Notes under the pieces: model-generated
The model's database searches: none
What the model saw: only the letters and a program-made list of their open reading frames with translations
What the model was told of the DNA's origin: nothing
Position numbers and translations under genes: made by a program
Shown here: positions 9,831 to 22,065 of the stretch, piece after piece
How positions within the stretch are numbered: position 1 is the first letter of the stretch
Layout: each line of letters opens with the position of its first letter
NCBI RefSeq assembly: GCF_036711975.1
Contig: NC_091966.1
Location: 2,425,501-2,489,500 of the forward strand
Direction: 5' to 3'
DNA: 64,000 nt
Source of the DNA: Onthophagus taurus
Lineage: Eukaryota > Arthropoda > Insecta > Coleoptera > Scarabaeidae

Positions 9831-12130
9831 AAGACATCCATCTTTAATAAAGTATATCTCAAGAACTAAATGAGATATTAGCATGAGACAAAAACCATTT
9901 TATAAGCAATTTCACTAATATTTAATATGATTAAAGATATTTTTTCAAATCTTCAAATTTCGAAGTTATGATTTTTGAATTAAATCACAGTTTCGTATAT
10001 TACTTTGAATAACATCCATCTTTAATAACTGATATCTCGAAAAACTAATTGAGATATAGAAATGAGATAAAAGGCATTTTATTGCAATTTTAACCAATAT
10101 TTGGTACGATTACAGTTATTTCTTCAAATCTTCAAATTTCGAGATTAATTAAATCACAATTATGCCCATTAGTCTGAAAAACATCTATCTTTAATAAAGT
10201 ACATCTCAAGAACGAATTGAGATATCGACATGAGATAAAAAGCATTTTCTATCAAATTTAGCTAACATTTAATATGATTAAAGTTATTTCTCTTCAAATT
10301 TTCAAATTTCGATGTTATGATTTTTTGTATTAAATCACAATTCCGCACTTTAATTTGAAACATATTCGTCTTTAATAAATTATATCTCAAGAACTAATTA
10401 AGATATCGATGTGAGATAGAAAGCATTTTATAACAAATTTAATCAGCTTTCAATACAACCAAGATCATTTTTTCACATAATCAAATTTCAAGATTATAAT
10501 TTTTTTAATTAAATTACAATTACGCACATTAGTCTGAAAGACATCTATCTTTAATAAACTATATCTCAAGAACTAAATGAGATATTAGAATGAGACAAAA
10601 AGCATTTTGTAAGCAATTTAACTAACATTTAATATGATTAAAGATATTTCTTCAAATCTTCAAATTTCGAAGTTATGATTTTTTGAATTAAATCACGATT
10701 TCCTACATTACTTTGAATGATATCCATCTTGAATAACTGATATTTCCAAAAACTAATTGAGATATAGGAATGAGATAACAAGCATTTTATTGCAAATTTA
10801 ACCAATATTTGGTACGATTAAAGTTGTTTCTCCAAATCTTTAAATTTCTAGATTAATTAAATCACAATTACGCACATTAATCTGAAAGACATCTATCTTT
10901 AATAAAGTATATCTCAAGAACGAATTGAGATATCGACATGAGATAAAAAGCATTTCTTAGCAAATTTAGCTAACATTTAATATTATTAAAGTTATTTCTT
11001 CAAATCCTCAAATTTTGAGGTTATGATTTTTTGAATTAAATCACAATTACGCACTTTAGTTTGAAACATATACGTCTTTCATAAACTGTATCTCAAGAAC
11101 TCATTGAGATATTAATGTGAGATAAAAACCATTTTGTAGCAAATTTAACTAGTATTTAGCATGATTAAAGTTGTTACTTCAAATCTTCAAATTTCGAGGT
11201 TGTACTTTTTTGAATTAAATCACAATTGCGCACATTAAGACATCCATTTTTAATACATTATATCTCAAGAACTAATTAAGACATAAGCGTTTTGTAGCAA
11301 AATTAACATGCGATTAAAGTTATTTCTTCGAATCTTTAATCTTAATCTTTTTGAACTAAATCATATGTAAGCACATTAGTTTGAAAGACATCCATCTTTA
11401 ATAAACTATATCTCAAGAGGTAGTTGAGATATCGATATGAGATAAAAAACATTTGATTCCAAACTTAATATGATTAGTTATTTTCTGAAATCTTCAAATT
11501 TCACCTGTAATAATTTATATCTCAATAACTAATTGAGATATCAGCGTGAGATAAAAAGCATATTGTAGCAAATTTAACATTTAATGCGATTAAAGTTCAA
11601 ATCTTCAAATTTTGAGGTTGATTTTTTTAACTAAATCACAAGTACGCACATTAGTCTGAAGGACATCCATCTTTAATAAACTATATCTCAAGAACTAATT
11701 GAGATATGGACATGCGATAGAAAGCATTTTATAGCAAATTTAATTAGCATTTAATATAAGCAAGATAATTTTTTCAAATAATCGAATCACAATGTTATTA
11801 TTTGAATTTAATCACTATTATACATATTACTTTAAAAGACATCAATCTTTAATAACTTATATCCCAAGAACTAATTGATATACAGTGTGTCCCAGGATAG
11901 ATGTTACAAGAGGTATAATGACTTCAACATTTTTGAATTTTATTTTAAGGCTAAGGAATCCCTGCTTGGTGTGGAGAGAATTTTAAGTATATTTTCATAT
12001 TTTGAAAATCAACTCGACCTTGATAAAATTTTTAAGTTGTTATACCTCTTGTAACATCCATCCTGGGACACACTGTATATCGATATGATACAAAAAGCAT
12101 TTTATTACAAATTTAATCATTATTTAATAT
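9831..12130. repeat. ~178-bp satellite array, diverged block
   Basis: About 12-13 monomers, each with the order ATCTTTAATAAACTATATCTCAAGAAC, GAGATAT-GATATGAGATAAAAAGCAT, AGCAAATTTAA, TTTCTTCAAATCTTCAAATTTC and GAATTAAATCACAATT. Neighbouring monomers differ at many sites and some are shortened (for example near 11,280-11,600). No monomer is open for translation. Confidence 0.9.
11883..12075. mobile_element. MITE of Tc1/mariner type inserted in the satellite
   Basis: A 193-bp element with ends CAGTGTGTCCCAGG and CCTGGGACACACTG, flanked on both sides by TA. The inverted repeats extend about 35 bp through GTTACAAGAGGTATAA. It interrupts the satellite word TTGATATC-GATATGA, so satellite spread came first. 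Its outermost CAGTGTGTCC is shared with the mariner at 5,464, which suggests a related mobilising enzyme. Confidence 0.88.
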
Positions 12131-13590
12131 AATGTGTCATCCATATCACGAATGTCAACTATATTTTTTCTATTTCAATTAGCCCAAAAATAACTAGCAA
12201 CCAAAATATATTTTGAAATTCTATATTTTTTAACAATTCTTTTTTTGGACATTTTACTCTCACACTGAAATCCGCTTTACGCGCTGCAATTAGCACATTT
12301 CCATATCCCATACACAGCATTACTATAACCGAGTGTTTCCATTATTTGCCGACCGATTTCCAGTAACTGGGTCGTTCGGTAACCAGCTCTCGTTTTTTTT
12401 ATTTCTCTTTCACCATTTCTATCTCCGACGAAAAATGTTATGACGGATTAACGTAGGGGATTTATTAACGTCCGCTTTGTCATCGTCCGCGTTCATCATT
12501 TCAAAATAGGTTTTAAATTGGATTTTTTTTTGAAATTTTCTACATTTATGCTTTAAAAAATGTCTAGGCATTAATCGCACTACATAAAATGACACTACTT
12601 AACTTGTGATTTGTCACAAACTTTGAAACGTTCATTAATAGAGAGAAGCAAGGATATTACGGATAACATTAATATCCCAGAGAGGTCCTTCCCGTCATAA
12701 ACCCTATATTCCCTCGCATATTAATTTACGCAATTCCTCATATTTCAAAGCGAATAAGGCCTAAATTAAACAGGCAGACGTCGGGTCGTTCCTCGTAATT
12801 ACATAACAAATGACGAATGCGGGGTCCCCGTCATCCCTTCTCGGAATCTAATAATAATTCCAGCCCGATCAACGACCGATAGAACGCGTATACTTCGGCA
12901 TATAACAAGCGTGTCCCTCGGACCAACAAACAGCCCCCGGAGCACCTGGTGACCGAAGCCGGGGGAACGGGTGGCATGTTACCACCGCTACCCGGAACTT
13001 TCGCTATTTATCACGCAAATGACACGGTGATAAGGGAACAAAACAGCATTAAAAGCCCTGGGCGGGGCTCGTTATATACGACCTCTTCGCACAACATTGT
13101 GTTCGTTGTAGCCCACACCGATACCTTCGTTTCGTTACAATCACCTTGCAAAGGGACCCAAAACAACCAGCGATGACGTGCTACCATCTATTAGCCGCCA
13201 CCTTTGTTGTCTCGTTTACGATGAAATTGTTTTGGATGTAACATTGACTAATTTGTTTAGAGATGATAATCAAACAAATAGCTACGTTTGATTTAAATGG
13301 GGAGTTTGTATTTGATTGGCAATAATGAAGAGGCAAAGAGAATCCATTTGCGGGGAAATAATTTATACCTCACAAATGTATTGTATTCGAATTTCGAACT
13401 ACCCACGCTTGTTTCGAACAGGACGATCTTTCATATTGGGATTTCTAAAGGTTTCGATGAATTCTTTCTTCTCAAATAAAACTGAATTTCAGTTCCTGTT
13501 TACTAACTTTTATAATGGCATCGTATTTATATTGTTTCTTTTATCGAGATATACCTACATAGCTTAGTTAATTGGAGTTAGTTTATTTAA
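12131..13590. other. Unique spacer between satellite blocks, with a GC-rich core
   Basis: Non-satellite DNA of about 1.45 kb. The core at 12,680-13,180 is GC-richer (CCCCCGGAGCACCTGG, GGGCGGGGCTCG) with a 75-codon open frame from 12,949 that shows no domain. A TATA-like GTTATATACGACC occurs just after GGGCGGGG near 13,070. I cannot assign a function; a regulatory island is possible. Confidence 0.4.
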
Positions 13591-16500
13591 ACAACTACAA
13601 CATGAAACAGTTAATCCTTAAATGCTAAATATTTCAAGAACTATTTAACAAATAACATAAACTGTAATTTAAACCAAATTTAATTGGTATTTAATATGAT
13701 CATTTTTTCAAATAATCAAATTTCAATGTTATGATTTTTTGTATTTATTAAACTACACATTAGTTTGAACGACATCTATCTTTGGTAAAGGCCATCTCAA
13801 GAACTAATTAAGATATCGATATGAGATAAAAACCATTTTGTAGCTAATTTAATCAGCATTCAATACAACTAAGATCATTTTACCAAACTATCAAATTTTG
13901 AAGTTACGATTTTTTTAAATTAATCACAACTACACATATTAGTTTATATGACTTCTATTCCTTAGTTAATTATATCTCAACAACAAATTGAGATATCGAT
14001 ATGAGATAAAAAGCATTTCGTAGCAAATTTAATCAACATTCAACACAACCGAGATCATTTTTTCAAATGATCAAATTTCAATGTTACGAATTTTTGAATT
14101 TAATCAAATATGCATATTAGTTTGAATGACATCTATCTTTGGTAAACTCCATCTCAATAACTAATTAAGATATCGATATGAGATAAAAACCATTTTATAG
14201 CAAATTTAATCAGCATTCAATACGACTATGATCATTTTTTCAAATAATCAAATTTCGATGTTATGATTTTTTAAATTTAGATCATTACTACCATAGTAAT
14301 GGACCTTAATCATAACTACACATATTAGTTTAAATGATATCTACCTTTAGTTAATTATATCTCAACAACAAATTGAGATATCGATGTGAGATAAAAAGCA
14401 TTTTATAGCAAATTTAATCAGCATTCAATATAACCACGATCATTTCTTCAAATGATCAAATTTCGATGTAACGATTTTTTGAATTTAATCAACTACACAT
14501 ATTAGTTTGAATGACATCTATCTTTGATAAACTCCATCTCAAGCACTAATTAAGATATCGATATGAGATAAAAAGCATGTTATAGCAAATTTAATCAGCA
14601 TTCAATACAACCAAGATCATTTTTTCAAATAGTCAAATTTCGAAGTTACAATTTTTTTAATTTAATCATAACTACACATATTAGTTTAAATGATATCTAC
14701 CTTTACTTAATTATATCTCAACAACAAATTGAGATATCGATGTGAGATAAAAAGCATTTTATAGCAAATTTAATCAGCATTCAATATAACCACGATCATT
14801 TCTTCAAATTATCAAATTTCGATGTAACGATTTTTTGAATTTAATCAACTACACATGTTAGTTTGAATGACATCTATCTTTGATAAACTCCATCTCAAGC
14901 ACTAATTAAGATATCGATATGAGATAAAAAGCATGTTATAGCAAATTTAATCAGCATTCAATACAACCAAGATCATTTTTTCAAATAGTCAAATTTCAAA
15001 GTTACAATTTTTTTAATTTAATCATAACTACTCATATTAGTTTAAATGATATCTACCTTTAGTTAATTATATCTCAACAACAAATTGAGATATCGATGTG
15101 AGATAAAAAGCATTTTATAGCAAATTTAGTCAGCATTCAATATAACCACGATAATTTCTTCAAATGATCAAATTTCGATGTAACGGTTTTTTTGAATTTA
15201 ATCAACTACACATATTAGTTTGAATGACATCTATCTTTAATAAACTCCATCTCAAGCACTAATTGAGATATCGATATGAGATAAAAAGCATGTTATAGCA
15301 AATTTAATCAGCATTCAATACAACCAAGATCATTTTTTCAAATAGTCAAATTTCGAAGTTACAATTTTTTTAATTTAATCATAACTACACATATTAGTTT
15401 AAATATCTACCTTTAGTCAATTATATCTCAACAACAAATTGAGATATCGATGTGAGATAAAAAGCATTTTATAGCAAATTTAATCAGCATTCAATATAAC
15501 CACGATAATTTCTTCAAATGATCAAATTTCGATGTAACGGTTTTTTTGAATTTAATCAACTACACATATTAGTTTGAATGACATCTATCTTTGATAAACT
15601 CCATCTCAAGCACTAATTAAGATATCGATATGAGATAAAAAGCATGTTATAGCAAATTTAATCAGCATTCAATACAACCAAGATCATTTTTTCAAATAGT
15701 CAAATTTCGAAGTTACAATTTTTTTAATTTAATCATAACTACACATATTAGTTTAAATGATATCTACCTTTAGTCAATTATATCTCAACAACAAATTGAG
15801 ATATCGATGTGAGATAAAAAGCATTTATAGCAAATTTAATCAGCATTCAATATAACCACGATCATTTCTTCAAATTATCAAATTTCGATGTTACGATTTT
15901 TTGAATTTAATCAACTACACATATTAGTTTGAATGACATCTATCTTTGATAAACTCCATCTCAAGCACTAATTAAGATATCGATATGAGATAAAAAGCAT
16001 GTTATAGCAAATTTAATCAGCATTCAATACAACCAAGATCATTTTTTCAAATAGTCAAATTTCGAAGTTACAATTTTTTTAATTTAATCATCTACACATA
16101 TTAGTTTAAATGATATCTACCTTTAGTTAATTATATCTTAACAACAAATTGAGATATCGATGTGAGATAAAAAGCATTTTATAGCAAATTTAATCAGCAT
16201 TCAATATAACCACGATCATTTCTTCAAATGATCAAATTTCGATGTAAAGTTTTTTTGAATTTAATCAACTACACATATTAGTTTGAATGACATCTATCTT
16301 TGATAAACTCCATCTCAAGCACTAATTAAGATATCGATATGAGATAAAAAGCATGTTATAGCAAATTTAATCAGCATTCAATACAACCAAGATCATTTTT
16401 TCAAATAGTCAAATTTCGAAGTTACAATTTTTTTAATTTAATCATAACTACATATATTAGTTTAAATGACATCTATCTTTAGTTAATTATATCTCAACAA

Positions 16501-17390
16501 CCCATTGAGATATCGATGTGAGATAAAAAGCATTTTATAGCAAATTTAATCAACATTCAATATAACCAGGATCATTTCTTCAAATTATCAAATTTCGATG
16601 TTACGATTTTTTGAATTTAATCAACTATACATATTAGTTTGAATGACATTTATCTTCGGTAAACTCCATCTTAAGAACTAAAATTAAGATATCGATATGA
16701 GATAAAGACCATTTTGTAGCAAATTTAATCAGCATTCGACACAGCCAAGATCATTTTTTCAAATGATCAAATTTCGATGTTACGATTTTGTGAATTTAAT
16801 CAACTATACATATTAGTTTGAATGACATATATCTTTGGTAAACCCCATCTCAAGAACTAATTAAGATATCGATATGAGATAAAAAGCATTTTATAACAAA
16901 TTTAATCAGCTTTCAATACAACCAAGATCATTTTTTCAATTAATCAAATTTCGATGTTACGATTTTTTTAATTTAATCAACTACACATGTTAGTTTGAAT
17001 GACATCTATCTTTGGTAAACTCCATCTCAAGAACTAATTAAGATATCGATATGAGATTAAAACCATTTTGTAGCAAAAACCATTTTTTCAATTAATCAAA
17101 TTTCGATGTTACAATTTTTTTAATTTATACATAACTTCACATATTAGTTTAAATGATATCTACCTTTAGTTAATTATATCTCAACAACAAATTGAGATAT
17201 CGATGTAAGATAAAAAGCATTATATAGCAAATTTAATCAGCATTTTATCTATGTACCAAGTTAATTTTTTCAAATAATCAAAATTCAAAATTATGATTTT
17301 TTTAATTTAATCAGAGCATCAGTTATTAGTTTGAAAGACATATAAATTATATCTCAAGAATCAATTCAGATGCCTAATTCAAAGATTGTT
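13591..17390. repeat. ~178-bp satellite array with dimeric higher-order structure
   Basis: About 21 monomers. Between 14.3 and 16.6 kb two monomer types alternate. Type A has TATATCTCAACAACAAATTG, GATGTGAGATAAAAAGCATTTTATAGC and TATAACCACGAT. Type B has CCATCTCAAGCACTAATTAAG, AGCATGTTATAGC and ACAACCAAGATC. Successive AGATATCG words fall at 14,376, 14,553, 14,732, 14,909, 15,088, 15,266, 15,442 and 15,620, so monomers are 176-179 bp and the dimer is about 356 bp. Same-type monomers are nearly identical, unlike the diverged block at 9.8-12.1 kb, which marks recent homogenisation. Confidence 0.93.
14280..14305. mobile_element. 26-bp MITE relic (two termini only) in a satellite monomer
   Basis: This satellite monomer has 26 extra bases plus a duplicated TTA (14,277-14,279 and 14,306-14,308). 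Removing them restores the usual TTTAATCATAAC. The insert is GATCATTACTACCAT joined to AGTAATGGACC. These are the two ends of the Harbinger-type MITEs at 25,519-25,795 (ATTACTACCATC... and ...GATGGTAGTAATGGACC) with the interior missing. Confidence 0.8.
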
Positions 17391-18076
17391 AATGAAAATT
17401 TAAACCCGATTTTGATATTATGTTGTAGCCAACACCTTCCTTAATAAACTCATAAAATCAGTTAGCGCTATTATTGAAATCGTTAATCAATCAATTCACA
17501 TTTTAATTGTAAATGTCAACAACATAACCATTTTATTGTTAGCTTTGTTCACATGAATAATACTGGTTGACATTTAAAAAAATTTTTTCTAAATGAAATT
17601 TAATATCCAGCACTGTCCGAACCGATTTCTGCGGGTACGTTTTATTTTACCCGCAGCTATTGCGTTGTATATAGGTATATAAATTTATATATATATATCA
17701 AATGAACGAAAGAGTTTGATATTGCACTTCGCGGTGTAAATATATGATATATTATTTTTCCCCGACATTAAAAATGCAGCAATGACGCATGTAGTGAGGC
17801 AACTAAAATCAATAGGTAAGTATAAAAGGTATAGTAATCGATTCTAAACATGCAATTACGCGTTCACTTGAATATAAATTGTAATTCTATTTTACTCGTT
17901 AATTAGGTCATTAAACTCCGAGATTACACACAATTGATTTTCACTCATTAATAGCTGTACCTACGCAATATGCTTTTGATAGTTACTAACGTTAAGCTAT
18001 ATTAGTTGTTAATTAATTTAATTTATGTTTAATCAACTAATTAATTTTTTATAATACTTAATCCAGTTATTTTACG
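17391..18076. other. No recognised gene
   Basis: AT-rich sequence after the satellite. A TATATATATATA run lies near 17,685. No coding or repeat signal was supported. Confidence 0.35.
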
Positions 18077-18540
18077 GTGAAAAATGTAAAAAAAATTCCA
18101 ACTCGGCGGCGGTATTTCAACGGATTACTAAATGGAGATTTACGTTCGGATTTGGAACGTTTTTCTAACGGTTTCCAGAGGCCAAGCCATCGTTTGCCCA
18201 ACGGATTTTTCCCTATAATTTATGTCTCGCTAATTACCGGCGATGACGTCGTCGGTTATAATCTTCACATCCTCTCCAAACACACACCAACCCCCTTTTC
18301 GTCTAAAGCACGATTAATATTAATTAGTCCGACGTATGACATAGTTGTCATCGAAAGCGTGCGTGCGTTACCCGAACTCGGGACAATATTGACAATGCGA
18401 GTCCTGTCCAGGATGGATATTGCTGGAGGACGCGATGGTTGTGGAGAGGAGGCGTTGGGATGCCGGAGGCCCTGTAAATTGATGCTCGGTTGTAATTTAA
18501 CGCGACACACAGTGGACTGAACTGACCCGAATGGATGCCA
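18077..18540. other. GC-richer segment, unassigned
   Basis: Open for 147 codons on the plus strand and partly open on the minus strand. The plus translation has no domain, signal peptide or transmembrane segment that I recognise, and the upstream sequence lacks a convincing acceptor. It may be conserved non-coding DNA. Confidence 0.3.
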
Positions 18541-18769
18541 ACACCTATATAGAACGTTACGAACCTAAACCATTATGTTATAGGCAAGATCCTGGAGAAC
18601 CTATTATGATATTGGATATATGATGGATAATATCAAACATAATATTGTATATAGTATATAATTATAACAAGTACATAATTTTTGGAGGTAAAAGTTCCTT
18701 TGAAATTCTCCTTTATTACTTTACACTATAAGTCAATAATATAGTATACAGTAAAACCTTGACATAAGG

Positions 18770-18905
18770 AAACTTTATAGTTGTATGTCTAGAGTTAGTT
18801 GTAGTTCGAATCATTCGGCTACCTCACGTCTCTTAAGACGGTTAAACCCGAATGTTTCCAGTTCTAGATCTAGTGTTAGTTCCAATGCTAGTGTTAACTA
18901 ACTAC
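18770..18905. repeat. Hairpin-word repeat family, short copy
   Basis: One GTCTCTTAAGACGG centre flanked by TCGGCT / GGTTAAACCCGAATG and by TAGTTCTAG-type words with several mismatches. It is older and more eroded than the copies at 9 and 57 kb. Confidence 0.7.
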
Positions 18906-19170
18906 TAGTTAGTTGCTAACACTAATATTACTACCGATATATTTACGATAAAAAGTGTCCTGAACATACTTAAAGATAAGTTATTGGTAGAAAATGATAA
19001 CACAAAAACCAGTAATATTTTGTTTCTTCAGGTTGCGATTCTGTAAATCTTAAATTCTGCATAAATCAATTTTTTTCTTAAAGCTAAATAAAAAATTTAA
19101 TTTAGAGGTAACAAAGGTTTTTTTGTGAGTTTTGCACTTTTACTGGTTAGTAAAAAATTCTTGTATTATA
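18906..19170. mobile_element. Older copy of the MADF-bearing Harbinger-like element, left part
   Basis: Matches 21,845-22,000 (ACCGATATATTTACGATAAAAA, AAAATGATAACACAAAAAC, TTGCGATTCTGTAAATC). The foldback at 19,171 interrupts it, and its other end lies at about 20,800-21,012, finishing ATTCTGTATAAACCCGGC. Confidence 0.7.
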
Positions 19171-20800
19171 CAGGGTGTCTCACGTAACTGGTTCGTTAGA
19201 ACTTTTTCAGGTTCCACTATTCGTAGAGATTTGAAATTTTGGTAGCATGGATTGCTCATTCGGAACTTTCGATCTAAAATATTTTCAAGATAGCCGCCAC
19301 TTCCGGTCTACCGGAAGTAGGCCATAACTTCGCTATTTTAAATGGAATGCTATACTTTTTATTACACCGTTTAATTGTATGTAAAAAAGTAGGTTAACTT
19401 TGATAAAAGTTATTGGTACCTAGCGTTTTTCGTTTTCGAGTTATTTTAATTTTAAGGTTTCTTTGGCAAATTTCACCATGCTCTTTAAAATCCTATATTC
19501 CAGCCAACGTTCATTCAAAAAAGCTCTAAATTGGCATGATTATTCTTCAGATGCTCTCAAATAGATTGTCATATATTGTATCAGAGTATCTTATACAGGA
19601 TGGTCAAAAATTGAATTACCGTTTCTCCGTATTCAATGGTGAGAAAGTCGAAAATTTTAAATGGAACGCCCCATATTGTTTTAGCCTATCAGAAAGAGAA
19701 TTTAATTCTCTACAAATTATCTATAAACATTCCCATACCTATTTATTGTAGTTTGCCTCATATTGCGAAATTTATTAAAACATGCACGAAATGCAGGTTT
19801 TCTTATTAGAAAGCTATGGAATTTTGACAGTTTTTGGTCCATGTTTGTATTATTGTTGTCATTTGAGTCATCAGTTACATTTGACGACGGGTGTAAGCCA
19901 TTGAACATCATGGTAAATTATTTCAACGCCAATATTTGAAATTTATTTTGTATTGATGGCGAATGTAATAAACTTTTGGACAGGACGTGTCGAACACTAA
20001 CGAGAGATGCCTAACAAACCTAACGCCCATCAAAAGGCAAAATTTCAAAAAATTGATAAAGAATTTCTTAGTTCTGGATATATCGAGACCAAAAGAAATC
20101 GCATATTTCCGGTCACCAGTGATGAAGACAACGAAATAAATATTTTATCGTATTTTATTGCATTTCCAAATTCAATTTAATAACAAATTTATATTATAAA
20201 TTTATATTTTTATTCAAATCTAATTTTTGTCATTAACTTTTTGTTTTAATAGTTTCATTTATTTGATCTTCTGTTTATTATTTTTAGTAAGTAAAAGCTA
20301 GTAAATTAAAAGATTATCAATCGTAATTAATAGTACAAATAATAATAGAAATAAATTAAACAAAAAACTGTCAAAATGTCATGGCCTTCTAATAAAAATA
20401 AAACGGTTTCCTGCATTTCCTGCATGTTTTGATAAATTTACGAATATGAGAGAAACTACAATAGATAGGTATAGTAATGTTTATAGATAAATTGTAGATA
20501 ATTAAATTTCCTTTCGCCTAGGTTAATAAAATATGGGGCGTTCTATTTAAAATTTTCGACTTTCTCCCCATTGAATACGGAGAAACGGTAATTCAATTTT
20601 TGACCACCCTGACTCTTTACTCTGATACAATATATGACAATCTATTTGAGAGCATCTGAAGAGTAATCATACCAATTTAGCCAACGAAAAACGCTAGGTA
20701 CCAATAACTTTTATGAAAGACAACATATTTTTTTACGTACAATGAAAAGGTGGAATAAAAACTAGGGCATTCCATTTAAAATAACGATAGAGAGTAACGT
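19171..20800. mobile_element. Foldback element
   Basis: Begins CAGGGTGTCTCACG. Sequence at 19,320-19,810 reappears inverted at about 20,340-20,790: TACCAATAACTTTTATCAAAG-like words, ATTGAATTACCGTTTCTCCG / its complement, and GCATTTCGTGCATG / its complement. The right arm stops short of the left terminus. The centre is AT-rich and non-coding. It sits inside the element described for 18,906-21,012. Confidence 0.75.
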
Positions 20801-21012
20801 ACAAGTTGAAAATAAAATTTTTTGAACAGCGGAAACTATTATATTGTTAAACTAATTGCGAAATTCCGTTTAAAAATCACAAATGGGCAGATTTTAGAGA
20901 TAAAACAATTTTTACAGTCATGGTAACGTGTCGAAAAAGTCTCTAAATAAAATCCTTAAATCTAAATCTTTAAATTTAAATTTACAGCTAAATTCTGTAT
21001 AAACCCGGCTTT
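20801..21012. mobile_element. Older copy of the MADF-bearing Harbinger-like element, right part
   Basis: Ends with AATCCTTAAATCTAAATC, TTTACAGCTAAATTCTG and TATAAACCCGGC, the same 3' terminus as the copy ending at 22,065. The hairpin-word family abuts it directly. Confidence 0.7.
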
Positions 21013-21440
21013 AGACGCACGGCTAAACCCGAATGTGCGATTTAGCGCTATATTATTTATTTTTATTGCACTAAAAGTAGAACTAACACTAAACATACAA
21101 GTAGAATCATTCGGGTTTAGCCAGTAAGCTCTTAAGACGGCTAAACCCGAATGTTATCAGTTCCAGATTTAGCATTAGTTCCAATGCTAGTGTTAGTTCT
21201 TCTTTTAGTAGTTATTCAGCGTCAGATTGTTGTATATTTTTCATTGAACCAAAACTAGAACTAACACTAGACCTAGAACTAGAATCATTCGGGTTTAGCC
21301 GCACGTCTCTTAAGACGGCTAAACCCGAATGATTCTAGTTCGAGGTCTTGTGTTAGTTCTAGTGATAGTGCTAGTGCAAAACTAGAACTAACTTAGTTCT
21401 AGATTTAATTGTTATTCAGCGTAGAACTAACACTAAATAA
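21013..21440. repeat. Hairpin-word repeat family copy
   Basis: Contains two GGGTTTAGCC inverted pairs (about 21,112-21,153 and 21,287-21,332), TAGTTCTAG-type arms and the linker TTCAGCGTCAGATTGTTGTA shared with the copies near 9,530 and 51,780. Confidence 0.8.
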
Positions 21441-21550
21441 ATCCATAAAATTAAATACGTAGTCCCTAACAATACTCAAATTGGCGAAACTTCACATAAC
21501 CATGTGACACATTCCAATGATCGGTGCAAATTCGCGAATTGATATAATAA
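21441..21550. repeat. Segment duplicated at 23,985-24,120
   Basis: ACGTAGTCCCTAACAATACT, CAAATTGGCGAAACTTCACA and GGTGCAAATTCGCGAATTG occur in the same order in the centre of the large inverted repeat. Its origin is unknown. Confidence 0.75.
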
Positions 21551-22065
21551 GGCCGGGTTTATACAGACGATTTAGCTGTAAATTTAAATTTAAAAATTTA
21601 GCTGTAAGAGTTAAATGTATTGAAACCCCATGTATCGTTTATACAAAGCTGTAAGATTTAGCTGTAAACATAAAGTTGGTCAACTTTTCTAAATTTGCAG
21701 CGTCACACATGCGCAAGACAACCTGAATCAGCTGTATCCAATGATCGGCCGGTGTAAATAGCGCGTTCTAACCTAACCTCAACTGTTGTTTATTTGTGTG
21801 CCAACAAAATGAGTGAATTCAATGGAAAATTAATTAAAATTGTTGAGAACTACCGATATATTTACGATAAAAAATGTTCTGAACATAAAGATAACATATT
21901 GGTAGAAAATGACAACACAAAAACGAGTAATATTTTGTTTCTTGAGGTTGCGATTCTGTAAATCTTAAATTCTGTATAAATCAATTTTTTTCTTAAAGTT
22001 AAATAAAATCCTTAAATCTAAATCTTTAAATTTAAATTTACAGCTAAATTCTGTATAAACCCGGC
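21551..22065 (+). mobile_element. Short PIF/Harbinger-like element carrying a MADF exon fragment
   Basis: About 45-bp terminal inverted repeats start GCCGGGTTTATACAGA and end TCTGTATAAACCCGGC, extending through TTTAGCTGTAAATTTAAATTTAA. The element is 515 bp, far too short for a full transposon. It contains a start codon and 50 open codons resembling the start of a MADF protein. MADF-domain accessory proteins often accompany Harbinger transposases, hence the assignment; a clear target duplication was not found. Confidence 0.65.
21809..21961 (+). pseudogene. N-terminal MADF-domain fragment, truncated
   Basis: Fifty codons from ATG. The first 28 read like the first helix of a MADF domain (FNGKLIKIVENYRYIYDKKC, then HKDN), with the hydrophobic LI-x2-V and the Y-D-K pattern. 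After HKDN the similarity ends and a stop follows at 21,959, where the rest of the domain should continue. I infer that this is the residue of an accessory DNA-binding protein left after an internal deletion of the element. Confidence 0.55.

Noticed and set aside
13591..17390. Regular repeats considered as a CRISPR-like array
   Set aside because: There are no unique spacers between short repeats. The whole ~178-bp monomer repeats, in a eukaryotic context.
18077..18520. 147-codon open frame considered as a gene
   Set aside because: No domain, signal peptide or splice context; the antisense strand is also largely open, as chance gives in GC-richer DNA.
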